Notes: a model not told the origin generated them from the sequence alone. A stretch of DNA of 64,000 nucleotides from Microbacterium yannicii PS01 (GCF_000304335.1 NZ_CAJF01000009.1:62001-126000), one strand, 5' to 3'. Positions 16,435 through 25,579 are shown, counted from the stretch's first letter. Numbers and translations: made by a program.

Positions 16435-17826
16435 ATGGCGATTGCGACCCATGGCTCGATGAATGTCGACTGGGAGACCCGAATCGACATGGACCGGCTC
16501 CGCGAGGAGCGACTCGCGCGTCTCCGCAGGCAACTGGAGATATCCGAAGCCGGGGCGCTGCTGGCCTTCGATTTCGGAAACATCCGGTACATGACGGCGA
16601 CCCATATTGGCACGTGGGCGATGGATAAGCTGATCCGCTTCTCGCTGATCACGCGAAACTCCGATCCGATCTCCTGGGACTTCGGCTCGGCCGCCCGGCA
16701 CCATCAACTGCGCAACCCATGGCTCGGTACGACTCACATGGACGCCGATGCCGATCCTCACGCCCCGCACCACGACGCGGTGCGCCCGCGAACTGAGCAC
16801 GGCGCGAGGGCTGGTATCTCGCTGCTTCGCGGCGCGTTCCACCCCGAGGCGGGTATCGCCCGATCGGTCGCACAAAAGATCCGGCGTGAACTTGACCGAT
16901 TCGGCTTGACGAACGAACCGCTGGCCGTCGATGTCATCGAGCTGCCTGTGCTCTTCGCGCTGCAAGAAGCTGGCATCCGCGTGATTGATGGACAGCAGAT
17001 CTTCCTCGAGGCGCGGCGCGTGAAGACTGTCGACGAGATCTCGCTGCTCACTCAAGCGGCGGCAATGGTGGATGCCGCATACGAAGACCTCTACGAGTTC
17101 CTCCGTCCCGGAGTACGCGAGAACGAGGCCGTCGGCCTCGTGTCCAAGAAGCTCTATGACCTCGGCTCGGAGTACGTCGAGGGCGTCAACGCCATCTCGG
17201 GCGAGCGTTGTGCGCCGCACCCGCACGTGTACTCCGACCGCCTCATCCGCCCGGGTGATCCCGCATTCTTCGACATCCTGCACAGCTACAACGGTTACCG
17301 CACCTGCTACTACCGAACATTTGGGGTCGGTTCTGCGAGCCGTGCTCAACGCGACGCCTATGTGAAGGCCCGAGAGATCATGGATCGCTCCATCGCCATG
17401 GTGCGCCCCGGCATCACGACCGCCGACGTGGTCCGCGAGTGGCCGAAGGCGCAGGAGTTCGGTTTCCCCGACGAAGAAGCGGCCTTCGCACTCCAGTACG
17501 GTCACGGCGTCGGTCTGTCGATTTGGGAGAAGCCGATTTTCTCGAGACTGGTCTCACTCGAGCATCCCGAGACCATTGAAGAGGGAATGGTCTTCGCCCT
17601 GGAGACCTACTGGCCTTCGGCCGACGGCCTCGGCGCGGCGCGCATCGAGGAGGAGCTCGTAGTAACCGCCGACGGGTGTGAAGTGATCACGAAGTTCCCC
17701 GCCGAAGAGCTGATGGTTGCGGGCGGCCGGCGGTATTTCACCGTGGACGGTCCGATGAACCTGCTGCGCGACTCGCAATCGCACCTGAACTCGTCCATTG
17801 GGCGTGGAGAGGTGCCGGCGAGCTAA
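16435..17826 (+). CDS. M24 (pita-bread) family protein, paralogue 2, one metal ligand replaced
   Basis: This 463-residue homologue of the 5196 product shares the long block around FFDILHSYNGYRTCYYRTF. Asp280 is followed 11 residues later by Cys291 instead of Asp. The other ligand segments are kept: YGHGVGLSIWEKP (His, although the usual second HE is WE), FALETYW and ARIEEEL. An insertion near residues 95-115 (DADADPHAPHHDAVRP) is rich in His and Asp and absent from the other copy. SD GGGAGG lies near the start. The gene begins a probable operon with the ABC importer. Amide hydrolysis or lyase activity on the imported substrate is possible, but identity is open. Confidence 0.82.
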   Translation: MAIATHGSMNVDWETRIDMDRLREERLARLRRQLEISEAGALLAFDFGNIRYMTATHIGTWAMDKLIRFSLITRNSDPISWDFGSAARHHQLRNPWLGTTHMDADADPHAPHHDAVRPRTEHGARAGISLLRGAFHPEAGIARSVAQKIRRELDRFGLTNEPLAVDVIELPVLFALQEAGIRVIDGQQIFLEARRVKTVDEISLLTQAAAMVDAAYEDLYEFLRPGVRENEAVGLVSKKLYDLGSEYVEGVNAISGERCAPHPHVYSDRLIRPGDPAFFDILHSYNGYRTCYYRTFGVGSASRAQRDAYVKAREIMDRSIAMVRPGITTADVVREWPKAQEFGFPDEEAAFALQYGHGVGLSIWEKPIFSRLVSLEHPETIEEGMVFALETYWPSADGLGAARIEEELVVTADGCEVITKFPAEELMVAGGRRYFTVDGPMNLLRDSQSHLNSSIGRGEVPAS

Positions 17827-17905
17827 GACGTCCCGCCCGCACTGGGAGGGAGAATCCGTGGGCCGAGGGCTCGCGACTTTTCAACGATGAGGAGTAAGAG
17901 GCGAC

Positions 17906-19072
17906 ATGTTCCAATCACCTGGGGTCGAGCGCACCGCACGCGCCGCCGTACTCATGGCTGCGGCCGCGCTCGTCCTATCGGCGTGTTCGTCGATCGGGGA
18001 CTCTGCCGGCGGCGAAGACAGTGGCCCGGCGGTAGACACCGCAATGCTGGAGGCCGGCTATGCGGGCGCGTTCGACGCACCCCCAAGCGATGGCCCTGCG
18101 GCTCAGCCCGACAAGTCCGTCTGGTACATCTCGTGCGGCCAGTCCTACGCGGCGTGCGCGGGCGCCGCAGAATCGTTTGCCGAGGCTGGCGACGCTCTAG
18201 GGTGGAACGTCACCATCCAGGACGGCAAGGCAGATCCAAACACTGCGGCGAGCATCATCCGACAGGGCGTGGCCGCCGGAGTTGACGGCATCGGGCTTTT
18301 CACCTATGACTGCCCCGCGATCAAGAGCGCGCTACTTGAGGCGCGTGACGCTGGCGTACCGGTGGTGAACTTCGGGTCGCTCGACTGCGACGACGAAGCG
18401 TTCGGCAGCGAAGAGCCGCTCTTCGCGGCGAGCGTGAACGAGCAGGGCTCCACCGACCAGGCGGACCTCTGGAAGGTGCTAGGCGAAGCCCGCGCGACGT
18501 ACTCGGTCGCCTCGCTCGGCGGGGAGCCCGGAAAAATCATCAACATCTGGGAGACCAGCCAGCGCGCGCACCAGTGGCAGCAAGTCGGCTTCACTGAGGC
18601 CATGGATGAGCTCTGCCCTGAGTGTGAGGTCGTGAATGTTGAATTCACCTTCGCGCAGGTGCCGAACCGTTCTAGCGAGATTTTCAAGGCTGCTCTCGCG
18701 CAGAACCCCGACGTAGGTGTAGTCACGTGGGACACCGACGCCCTCATGGGCCTCGGACTCAGCACTGTCCTGCAGCAGGCCGGCCTCGATCCGAACGTCG
18801 CGCTAGTGGGCGCCGAAGGTAACCCGCCCAACATGGAACACATCAGGAAGGGCGAACAGACTTCTTCGTCGTTCATTCCCTACAGCTGGTACCAGTGGGC
18901 AATGGCCGACACATTCAACCGCATCTTCGCAGGCGAGGACCCTGCCTCCCTCCCCAGCCAGGGCGGTGGATACATGTTCATCGATGCCGAGAACAACCTC
19001 CCTGAGGAAGGCGAGCCGGTCGAACTTCCGATCGACTATAAGGCCGCTTACACCGAGGTTTGGAACGGCTGA
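17906..19072 (+). CDS. Sugar-type ABC transporter substrate-binding lipoprotein
   Basis: This 388-residue protein has a lipoprotein signal peptide, RAAVLMAAAALVLSAC, with cleavage before Cys27 of the LSAC lipobox. The mature part is a periplasmic-binding-protein type I fold (RbsB-like): SVWYISCGQSYAACAGAAESFAEAGDALGWNV, then GVAAGVDGIGLF and AGVPVVNFG. A segment with several cysteines (SCGQSYAAC, TYDC, LDC, CPEC) could form disulfides outside the cell. It should deliver the island substrate to the ATPase and permease encoded next. The class handles sugars, nucleosides and autoinducer-like molecules. Confidence 0.9.
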   Translation: MFQSPGVERTARAAVLMAAAALVLSACSSIGDSAGGEDSGPAVDTAMLEAGYAGAFDAPPSDGPAAQPDKSVWYISCGQSYAACAGAAESFAEAGDALGWNVTIQDGKADPNTAASIIRQGVAAGVDGIGLFTYDCPAIKSALLEARDAGVPVVNFGSLDCDDEAFGSEEPLFAASVNEQGSTDQADLWKVLGEARATYSVASLGGEPGKIINIWETSQRAHQWQQVGFTEAMDELCPECEVVNVEFTFAQVPNRSSEIFKAALAQNPDVGVVTWDTDALMGLGLSTVLQQAGLDPNVALVGAEGNPPNMEHIRKGEQTSSSFIPYSWYQWAMADTFNRIFAGEDPASLPSQGGGYMFIDAENNLPEEGEPVELPIDYKAAYTEVWNG

Positions 19073-19104
19073 CCAGCCGTCCGACATCCGAGATCGAGGA
19101 ACTC

Positions 19105-20691
19105 ATGAACAGTCCAGCGCTTCCCGCTGACGTCGAGCGCGCCGAAAGGATAACCTCCTCCGGTCCCGCTCTACGCATCGACCGAGTATCGAAGACGTTC
19201 GGCGTCTCGAAAGCGCTGGACGACGTTTCCTTCGAGGTAGGGCATGGTGAGATCCACGCCCTCCTCGGAGGAAACGGCTCCGGGAAGTCCACGCTCATCA
19301 AGATCCTTGCGGGCGTGTATCGCGGCGATGAGGACGGCGGCGCGCTCGAGTTCGACGGCACCAGGGTCGAAGCGCACTCCATGACACCAGCGATCGCTCG
19401 AGACAATCGCCTTCGCTTTGTACATCAGAACCCGGGTCTGTTTCAGGATCTTACCGTCGCGGACAACGTAGCGATGCGCAGCGGATACCCCACCAGAATC
19501 GGGGCGATTCGCAAGCGTGCTTTGCACCGCCACGTCGCCGCGCTTCTTGATGCGTTCGAGATCGACGCCAAGCCGGGCGACGTGCTGGGCGACCTGCGCC
19601 CGGCCGATCAGACCATGATTGCGATAGCGCGCGCCCTCGAACGTAGCGACGGCGAGCCACCATCGCTGCTTGTGCTCGACGAGCCGACCGCGTCGCTTCC
19701 CCAAGGCGAGGTCGACGTATTGTTGGCGGCTCTGCGCCGCCGTGCGCACGCCGGCCAGGGCATCATCTACGTGAGCCATCGCATCGACGAGGTGATGTCG
19801 ATCTCCGACACCGTCACCGTGCTGCGCGACGGCGAACACATCGTCACGCGACGGGCCGAAGGCCTCACCGAGGCGAGCCTCACCGAGTACATCGCGGGGC
19901 GCTCAATCGAGCGCCTATTCGGCGAGCGTCCCGACGAGACTTCCGCGCGCGGCGCGACAGTGCTCACGGTTCGCGAGTTGGCAGGCGGTCCGCTCGCTAA
20001 CGTCTCGTTCGATCTTCATGAGGGCGAAATCCTCGGAGTGGCCGGTCTCCTCGGTAGTGGCCGCACGGAGCTCCTTCGCATGATCTTCGGCGCCATGCGC
20101 GCCGAGCGCGGGGAAATAAGGCTCCGGGATGCTCTCGTGGTCGGTGGACTCGACCCGCGCCCCGCCATGCGCCAGGGGATCGCTTACGTGCCTGAGGATC
20201 GGGCCCTCGACGCCTCCTTTCCTGACCTCGACGTAGAGACCAACCTCTCGATGGCTCAGGTTGGCAAGTACCTCCGTGGCGTCTTCATGTCTACGAAGGC
20301 AGAGCGCCGCGACGCGCTCGCCTCAATCGACGGCTTCGGCATCAAACCCCGCTCGACGAGCGCCGTATTCTCGACGCTGTCCGGCGGCAACCAGCAGAAG
20401 GTCGTGGTCGCCCGATGGCTGCGACGCAACCCGGCTGTCCTGCTTCTGGACGAACCAACACAGGGCGTCGACGTCGGCGCTCGGGCGGACATTTATAGCG
20501 CCATCCGGTCGGCCACCGCGCAAGGCATGGCCGTCATCCTGGTCAGTTCCGACTTCGAAGAGCTCGCACACGCATGCGACCGGGTGATCGTCATCCGCGA
20601 CGGGGCTATCACCGCCGAAGTGCTCGAGCACCGTCTCGATCGCGAAATCCTCACTTATCTGACGTACAGCGGCAAGGAGAACGAGTCGTGA
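19105..20691 (+). CDS. Sugar-type ABC transporter ATP-binding protein (RbsA-like, two ABC domains)
   Basis: This 528-residue tandem ATPase has a first domain with LLGGNGSGKSTL (Walker A) and VLDEPTASL (Walker B). Its signature is weak (DLRPADQ), as is usual in RbsA-type first halves. The second domain has VAGLLGSGRTELL, LSGGNQQKVVVARWL and LLLDEPTQGVDVGAR. An in-frame TTG at 19060 would overlap the upstream gene; ATG 19105 with GAGGA four to five nt upstream is preferred. The stop overlaps the permease GTG (GTGA). It powers import together with the binding protein and the single permease. Confidence 0.9.
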   Translation: MNSPALPADVERAERITSSGPALRIDRVSKTFGVSKALDDVSFEVGHGEIHALLGGNGSGKSTLIKILAGVYRGDEDGGALEFDGTRVEAHSMTPAIARDNRLRFVHQNPGLFQDLTVADNVAMRSGYPTRIGAIRKRALHRHVAALLDAFEIDAKPGDVLGDLRPADQTMIAIARALERSDGEPPSLLVLDEPTASLPQGEVDVLLAALRRRAHAGQGIIYVSHRIDEVMSISDTVTVLRDGEHIVTRRAEGLTEASLTEYIAGRSIERLFGERPDETSARGATVLTVRELAGGPLANVSFDLHEGEILGVAGLLGSGRTELLRMIFGAMRAERGEIRLRDALVVGGLDPRPAMRQGIAYVPEDRALDASFPDLDVETNLSMAQVGKYLRGVFMSTKAERRDALASIDGFGIKPRSTSAVFSTLSGGNQQKVVVARWLRRNPAVLLLDEPTQGVDVGARADIYSAIRSATAQGMAVILVSSDFEELAHACDRVIVIRDGAITAEVLEHRLDREILTYLTYSGKENES

Positions 20692-21746
20692 CCAGCACCC
20701 AGAACGTACCCCCGCAGAGTTCGGCCGAAGTGGTAGCCAACTCGGCCTCGTCAGCCGCTCGATCTCACAGCACACGCGGTTCCGGCGGCGGGCTGCTCGA
20801 GCGCTATGGCCTCATCGGCATCTTCATTGCTGTGGCAATCGTCTTCGCCGTGCTGAGGCCCGAAACCTTCGCCCAGTACACGAATTTTCGGAGCCTCTCA
20901 ATCTCGTACTCCGTCCTCGCCATCGCGGCGTTGGCACTGATCGTGCCGCTCGTCGCAGGCAGATTCGACATCTCAGTCGGTGCAAACATCGGAATGAGTT
21001 CGATCGTGGCGGCATCTGCGATGTCAAGATTCGACCTGCCACTCTGGGTCGCGGTCCTGGCCGGGATCGCCACCGGTGCCCTCGTGGGCGTGATCAATGG
21101 CGTGCTCGTGGCCTATCTCGGCGTAAACGCGATCATCGGCACGCTCGGAGTCAGCATCATCCTGCAAGGACTTATGAGCGCATACACCGGCGGCATCCCA
21201 ATTAGCTCCGGTCTAGACCCGGCGTTGACCAACCTCAGCGTCTCGCTCATCGCTGGGATTCCCACGCTCTTCATCATCATGATATTGGTCGCCGTGATCA
21301 CATGGTTTCTGCTGCGCCAAACCCCTTACGGCCGCTACCTCGAGGCCGTCGGATCAAATCTCGCGGCCGCCCGACTTACCGGCATCCCAGCCAAACGCAT
21401 CGTCTTTCTGAGCTTCGTAATCGCCGGCTCACTCGCCGGCGTGGCCGGAGTGCTGCAGATCGGCGCGCAGGGCAACGCGGATGCGGCGACAGGCACAATC
21501 AACTTCATCCTGCCGGCGCTGGCCGCCGCGTTCCTCGGCGCAACCACCTGGCGCCCCGGTACGTACAACGTCGGTGGCACGATCATCGCACTGTACTTCC
21601 TCGCGATGGTCGTCAATGGTCTCTCGCTTCTAGGCGTACGCCCTTGGGTTACCGACGTCTTCAACGGCGCGGCTGTCATCGTTGCAATTGTCGTCTCGGC
21701 GCAGCTGCGACGACGTCGCACCGGCAGCATCGAGATCGGACAGTAG
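20688..21746 (+). CDS. Sugar-type ABC transporter permease (RbsC family)
   Basis: About 352 residues from a GTG that overlaps the ATPase stop. After a polar N-terminus of about 45 residues there are 8-10 hydrophobic segments, including GIFIAVAIVFAVL, LAIAALALIVPLVAG and FLSFVIAGSLAGVAGVLQIG. The BPD_transp_2 signature GRFDISVGANIGMSS is followed by NAIIGTLGVSIILQG. Only one permease gene is present, so it probably acts as a homodimer. The next gene, an amidohydrolase, begins 33 nt downstream, linking import directly to hydrolysis. Confidence 0.9.
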   Translation: MTSTQNVPPQSSAEVVANSASSAARSHSTRGSGGGLLERYGLIGIFIAVAIVFAVLRPETFAQYTNFRSLSISYSVLAIAALALIVPLVAGRFDISVGANIGMSSIVAASAMSRFDLPLWVAVLAGIATGALVGVINGVLVAYLGVNAIIGTLGVSIILQGLMSAYTGGIPISSGLDPALTNLSVSLIAGIPTLFIIMILVAVITWFLLRQTPYGRYLEAVGSNLAAARLTGIPAKRIVFLSFVIAGSLAGVAGVLQIGAQGNADAATGTINFILPALAAAFLGATTWRPGTYNVGGTIIALYFLAMVVNGLSLLGVRPWVTDVFNGAAVIVAIVVSAQLRRRRTGSIEIGQ

Positions 21747-21779
21747 TAGTGGCCACGACCGCCCTGACCGGAGACCCTG

Positions 21780-23198
21780 ATGTCTGACTATCTTGGAAAC
21801 GAGCGGATCTTGATCCGCGGCGGCACCATCATTTCGGTCGATGAGGCCGTCGGTGACCTCCCGCGCGGTGACGTCCTCATCGATGGCGGCATGATCGTGG
21901 CGATCGGAGTGAACCTTCCTGACGAGGGCGCCCGCGTCATCGACGCGGACAACCATTACGTCCTCCCTGGATTCGTCGACACGCACCGGCACACGTGGCA
22001 GTCGGTGCTGCGCAACGTCGCCTCCGACTGGTCCCTCGGCCAATACTTCCAGGGCATGCACTTCGGCATGTCGTCACTATTCCGGCCCGAGGACACCTAT
22101 ATCGGCAACCTGCTCGGCCGCACCGAGGCGCTCGACGGTGGCATCACCACGATGCTCGATTGGTCGCACAACATGGCGACCCCAGAGCATGCTGATGCGG
22201 CCGTGGCGGGTCTGCTTGACGCCCCCGGACGCTCGGTGTTCGCGCACGGCGGTGGGGCGCCGCAGTGGCAGGTTCCCAGCGGTGTACCGCATCCGCGTGA
22301 CGTGCTTCGCCTGCAGGAGCAATACTTTTCCTCCGAGAACCAACTCGTCACGCTACAGTTCGCCGCGCGCGGTCCTCAATACACGACCCCGGAGATCGCT
22401 GAGTCTGATTGGGAGTTGGCCCGCGAGGTCGGCACGCGCATCACGGTTCACGTCGGCGATGGTGCATGGGGCAAGAATCGCCACGTTGTGTGGATGCACG
22501 ACCGGGGGATGACCGGCCCGGACGTCACCTACGTGCACTGCAACATGATCGACGATGAGGAGTTTCGCATCATCGCCGACACCGGCGGAAGCGCGTCGGT
22601 CGCTGCCGACATCGAGACTCAGATGGGTCATGGATGGCCGGCCACCGGGCGACTGCTGGATGTCGGAGTGCGACCTTCCCTGTCGATCGACGTGTGCTCA
22701 TCCAACGGTGGAGACATGTTCCACGCGATGAAGACCACGATCAGCACCCAGCGCGCGCTCGACAACGCAGCCCTCGAGCGCAATGGGCTTTCGGCCACGG
22801 ATGCAGCCGGACTGCGGGTCAGCTGCCGCGACGTAATCGAGTTTGCCACGCTCCGTGGAGCGATCGCGAATGGCGTCGATGACAAGGTCGGGTCCCTCAC
22901 GGTCGGTAAGCAAGCCGACATCATCCTGATTCGCGCGAGCGACCTGTCGATGTTCCCGCACAACAATCCGTATGGACAGATCGTCTATAACGCACACGCC
23001 GGCATGGTGGACACGATCCTTATCGCCGGTCGCGTGGTGAAGGAGGAAGGCCGGCTTATCGGGACCGACGTCGGGCGAATCAAACAGCTCGCGCAGGAGA
23101 CCAACGACTATTTGTTCGCCGAGGCGGCGAACAAGGACTTGATCCGCGACGCGTCGCGAGATGGGCACTGGCACCCGCGGCCGGTTGTGGCCTCATGA
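21780..23198 (+). CDS. Amidohydrolase family protein (TRZ/ATZ-like), paralogue 2
   Basis: This 472-residue relative of the 14862 product keeps the metal and catalytic segments: VDTHRHTWQSVLRN, RITVHVGDG, VTYVHCNMIDDEE and LSIDVCSSNGGDMF. The mid-region is clearly diverged from paralogue 1 (for example GGGAPQWQVPSGVPHP), so the two likely act on related but different intermediates. The family deaminates or dehalogenates heterocycles or opens cyclic amides. It is positioned after the ABC permease and overlaps the alpha/beta hydrolase start by 4 nt (ATGA), so hydrolysis in two steps by these two enzymes is plausible. Confidence 0.87.
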   Translation: MSDYLGNERILIRGGTIISVDEAVGDLPRGDVLIDGGMIVAIGVNLPDEGARVIDADNHYVLPGFVDTHRHTWQSVLRNVASDWSLGQYFQGMHFGMSSLFRPEDTYIGNLLGRTEALDGGITTMLDWSHNMATPEHADAAVAGLLDAPGRSVFAHGGGAPQWQVPSGVPHPRDVLRLQEQYFSSENQLVTLQFAARGPQYTTPEIAESDWELAREVGTRITVHVGDGAWGKNRHVVWMHDRGMTGPDVTYVHCNMIDDEEFRIIADTGGSASVAADIETQMGHGWPATGRLLDVGVRPSLSIDVCSSNGGDMFHAMKTTISTQRALDNAALERNGLSATDAAGLRVSCRDVIEFATLRGAIANGVDDKVGSLTVGKQADIILIRASDLSMFPHNNPYGQIVYNAHAGMVDTILIAGRVVKEEGRLIGTDVGRIKQLAQETNDYLFAEAANKDLIRDASRDGHWHPRPVVAS

Positions 23199-24148
23199 GC
23201 GCGGCGGTCCCGAGGACCTTTGTTGTCCACACTGCCGATGCAGCGCTCGAGGTGACCGAGTGGGGGGCTGGGGACCTCGTCATGCTGGTGTCAGGATGGC
23301 CGCAAACCCAATACGCATGGCGGAAGCTAGTACCGCTCCTGGTCGATGCAGCGCACCGCGTCGTCGTGGTCGAACCCAGGGGCCTGGGCCGCAGTACCAC
23401 CCAGCATCTGCCCGCCGACCTGTCGCCCGCGATCGACGACCTTCTCATCGTTGCGCAGCGCTTCACGTCAGATCCCTTCCACCTGGTCGGCCATGACATT
23501 GGAGCCTGGCTCGCACACGGCCTTGCGGCTCGCGAACCTGCCGCGGTGCGCTCACTCGTGCTGGTAGATGCTGGTATCCCGGGCCTCACGCCCCCACCTA
23601 GCGGCAACCTCGACGAGGGTGCGAACGCCCGGAGTTGGCACTTCGGCTTTAACCGACTGCCCGACCTCCCCGAGCTGCTACTCGCCGGGCGCGAGCGCAG
23701 CTTCCTCGATTGGCTGCTGCGCAGCAAGAGCGCCGACCACGCATGGATCACCGACGAGGTGGTGGAGGAATACGCCGAGGCGCTAGCCGCTCCCGGTGCG
23801 GTCACAGCCGGGATGGACTACTACCGCGCCGTATTCTCTGCACTCGGACAACGCGCCGCAGCTATAAGGGGAGCCCGCTCCATCAACGTGCCGACGCATG
23901 TTGTCTCAGGCCGACGTGGTGTCGCCGAAACTCTGCAGCGCGCCCTCGAAAATCGGTCCGCGCGACTCTCAGGAGTCGTACTGGAAGACTGCGGACACTA
24001 TGTCGCGGAGGAGCGCCCGGAAGCACTTTTCCGTGAGATGCTCTCCTTCTGGCGTCGCCTGGATGACGCTCGCGCACCCGAGTCAGATCTCGTAATCGAC
24101 CACCGCTCGATCTCGCACCACCGTGTTGACGATCTCGACTGCGGCTAG
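23195..24148 (+). CDS. Alpha/beta hydrolase
   Basis: This 317-residue alpha/beta-fold protein has an oxyanion-hole region SGWPQTQYAWRKLVP and nucleophile elbow GHDIGAWLAHGL, giving an Asp nucleophile at the usual Ser position. CGHYVAEERPEAL carries the catalytic His. An Asp nucleophile is typical of epoxide hydrolases and haloalkane/fluoroacetate dehalogenases rather than esterases. The cap domain lies around residues 140-220. It starts on the stop codon of the amidohydrolase and is the last gene of the transport operon. Its 3' end overlaps the convergent Dabb gene by 66 nt. Confidence 0.87.
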   Translation: MSAAVPRTFVVHTADAALEVTEWGAGDLVMLVSGWPQTQYAWRKLVPLLVDAAHRVVVVEPRGLGRSTTQHLPADLSPAIDDLLIVAQRFTSDPFHLVGHDIGAWLAHGLAAREPAAVRSLVLVDAGIPGLTPPPSGNLDEGANARSWHFGFNRLPDLPELLLAGRERSFLDWLLRSKSADHAWITDEVVEEYAEALAAPGAVTAGMDYYRAVFSALGQRAAAIRGARSINVPTHVVSGRRGVAETLQRALENRSARLSGVVLEDCGHYVAEERPEALFREMLSFWRRLDDARAPESDLVIDHRSISHHRVDDLDCG

Positions 24149-24382
24149 GTGAGCAGGATGCTGCTGATATTCGGCCAGCGCATCCCACGATGTGTGCTCC
24201 GACACGAGTGCGGCGTCCCAATGCGCGGCGACCAGCTTGGGGTCGCCGTCTACCCGCAGAGAATTCACGCCTGGCACGATCCCGCCGACCGGCGTCAAGG
24301 TCTCCACGATCTTTGCGACTGCGGCCCGGCGGGCCTCCTCGTCGTCAATGCCGACAGAGAAAAGGACGATGTGGCGGATCAT
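24083..24382 (-). CDS. Dabb (stress-responsive A/B barrel) family protein
   Basis: This 99-residue protein begins MIRHIVLFSVGIDDEEARRAAVAKIVETL and has the central GVNSLRVDGDPKLVA and SEHTSWDALAEYQQHPAHLAAV segments of Dabb-domain proteins. These are ferredoxin-like dimers found as small cyclases, isomerases or decarboxylases in catabolic clusters. ATG 24382 is supported by AAAGGAGCGAC directly upstream. It is divergent from the PanE-like gene at 24481 across an operator-like site and converges with the hydrolase gene. Confidence 0.85.
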   Translation of the reverse strand: MIRHIVLFSVGIDDEEARRAAVAKIVETLTPVGGIVPGVNSLRVDGDPKLVAAHWDAALVSEHTSWDALAEYQQHPAHLAAVEIVNTVVRDRAVVDYEI

Positions 24383-24432
24383 GTCGCTCCTTTCGTTCGA
24401 GGACGTGATGCCAAGGAGCATCGAACGCCGAT

Positions 24433-24449
24433 GTTTAGTACTACTGTAC
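24433..24449. promoter_or_regulatory. Operator-like site, copy 7
   Basis: GTTTAGTACTACTGTAC matches the 10151 site at 13 of 17 positions and lies between the divergent Dabb and PanE-like genes. It also contains GTAC-TACT-GTAC. It is the rightmost copy of the motif that I found in the island. Confidence 0.55.
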
Positions 24450-24480
24450 AAAGCCAGCCCGCCTAAGCAAAGGAGCAGTC

Positions 24481-25533
24481 GTGAGCAAACTTCGAATCGC
24501 CGTCCTCGGTGCCGGTGCCAACGGTGCTTCGATCGGCGCGGACCTAACGAGGACGGGTCACGATGTCACGCTCATCGAGCAGTGGCCTGAACATGTCCGC
24601 GCGATGCGCGAGCGCGGCGCGAAAATCGTGATGCCCGAGGAGACGATCACCGTGCCTGTGCGGGTGCACGACCTGTGCGAGGTCGCGACGTTCACCGAGC
24701 CCTTCGATGTGGTGCTACTTCTTGTGAAGGCGTACGACTCTCGCTGGGCCGCGGAATTGATTCGACCGTACGTCGCCCCCGACGGGATGGTCGTCGGCGT
24801 GCAGAACGGCATGAGCGTCGACGAAATCGCCGCCGCTGTGGGACGTGAACGCACCATGGGATGTGTCATCGAGATCACCTCGATGATGTTTGAGCCAGGC
24901 ATCGTCGAGCGTCACTCGCCGAAAGACCGCTCTTGGTTCGCGGTCGGCAGCGCCTTCGAGGAGACCGCTGGCCGAGAAGCCGAGATTGCCGACCTTCTGC
25001 GCGAGGTCGGCACGGTAGAGGTGGTGGACGATATTCTCTCCGCCAAGTGGATGAAGCTGGTCAGCAACTCCACGACCCTTGTGACAACAGCAATCCTCGG
25101 CATACCGATGATCGAGGCAGCTGCCATACCCGAGATGCGGCGGTTGATGTTGCGCTCGGGTCAGGAGGCGTTGCAAGTAGGAGTGGCCGCCGGCTACCGC
25201 GTCCTGCCAATCTTCGGCTTGGCGCCAGCCGAGGTATCGGATGAGTCCACGGTCGTGGAGACGCTCCTCGACACGCTCTTGGGCGGGTTCGTCCTGCCCA
25301 GTTCAAGAACGACAATCTTGCAGGACTGGTTGAAGGGCAGGCACAGCGAAGTGGACGACATCAATGGCCGAGTCGTCGCGCTGGGGCGGCGTCATGGTGT
25401 GGACACTCCCGCCAATGCTGCGGTCGTGGAGCTCGCCCACCGCATTGAACGGCACGAGATCGAGCCCGGCCGCGATAACCTCGCTGCCCTCCTCGAGCTC
25501 GCTCCCGATCCGGGTGTCTCGGTGGTCGACTGA
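24481..25533 (+). CDS. Ketopantoate reductase family (PanE/ApbA) oxidoreductase, paralogue 3
   Basis: This 350-residue protein from a GTG with AAAGGAG upstream opens with LRIAVLGAGANGASIGADLTRTG. It repeats the family blocks LIEQWPEHVRAMRERG, LVKAYDSRWAAELIRP, VVGVQNGMSVDEIAA and SAKWMKLVSN. All three copies share the IEQWP segment after the second strand, marking them as one subfamily, and the predicted catalytic Lys is kept. It is followed 46 nt later by the first XRE-cupin regulator. It likely reduces a 2-oxo acid or oxidises a 2-hydroxyacid of the island pathway. Confidence 0.88.
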   Translation: MSKLRIAVLGAGANGASIGADLTRTGHDVTLIEQWPEHVRAMRERGAKIVMPEETITVPVRVHDLCEVATFTEPFDVVLLLVKAYDSRWAAELIRPYVAPDGMVVGVQNGMSVDEIAAAVGRERTMGCVIEITSMMFEPGIVERHSPKDRSWFAVGSAFEETAGREAEIADLLREVGTVEVVDDILSAKWMKLVSNSTTLVTTAILGIPMIEAAAIPEMRRLMLRSGQEALQVGVAAGYRVLPIFGLAPAEVSDESTVVETLLDTLLGGFVLPSSRTTILQDWLKGRHSEVDDINGRVVALGRRHGVDTPANAAVVELAHRIERHEIEPGRDNLAALLELAPDPGVSVVD

Positions 25534-25579
25534 TGAGCGATAACGGCGCGCACCGGGGACGTCCGTCGCAGGAGCGGGT

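Noticed and set aside
16366-17505. 379-codon open frame on the minus strand
   Set aside because: Antisense to the second M24 gene with low-complexity His/Arg/Asp content and no domain.
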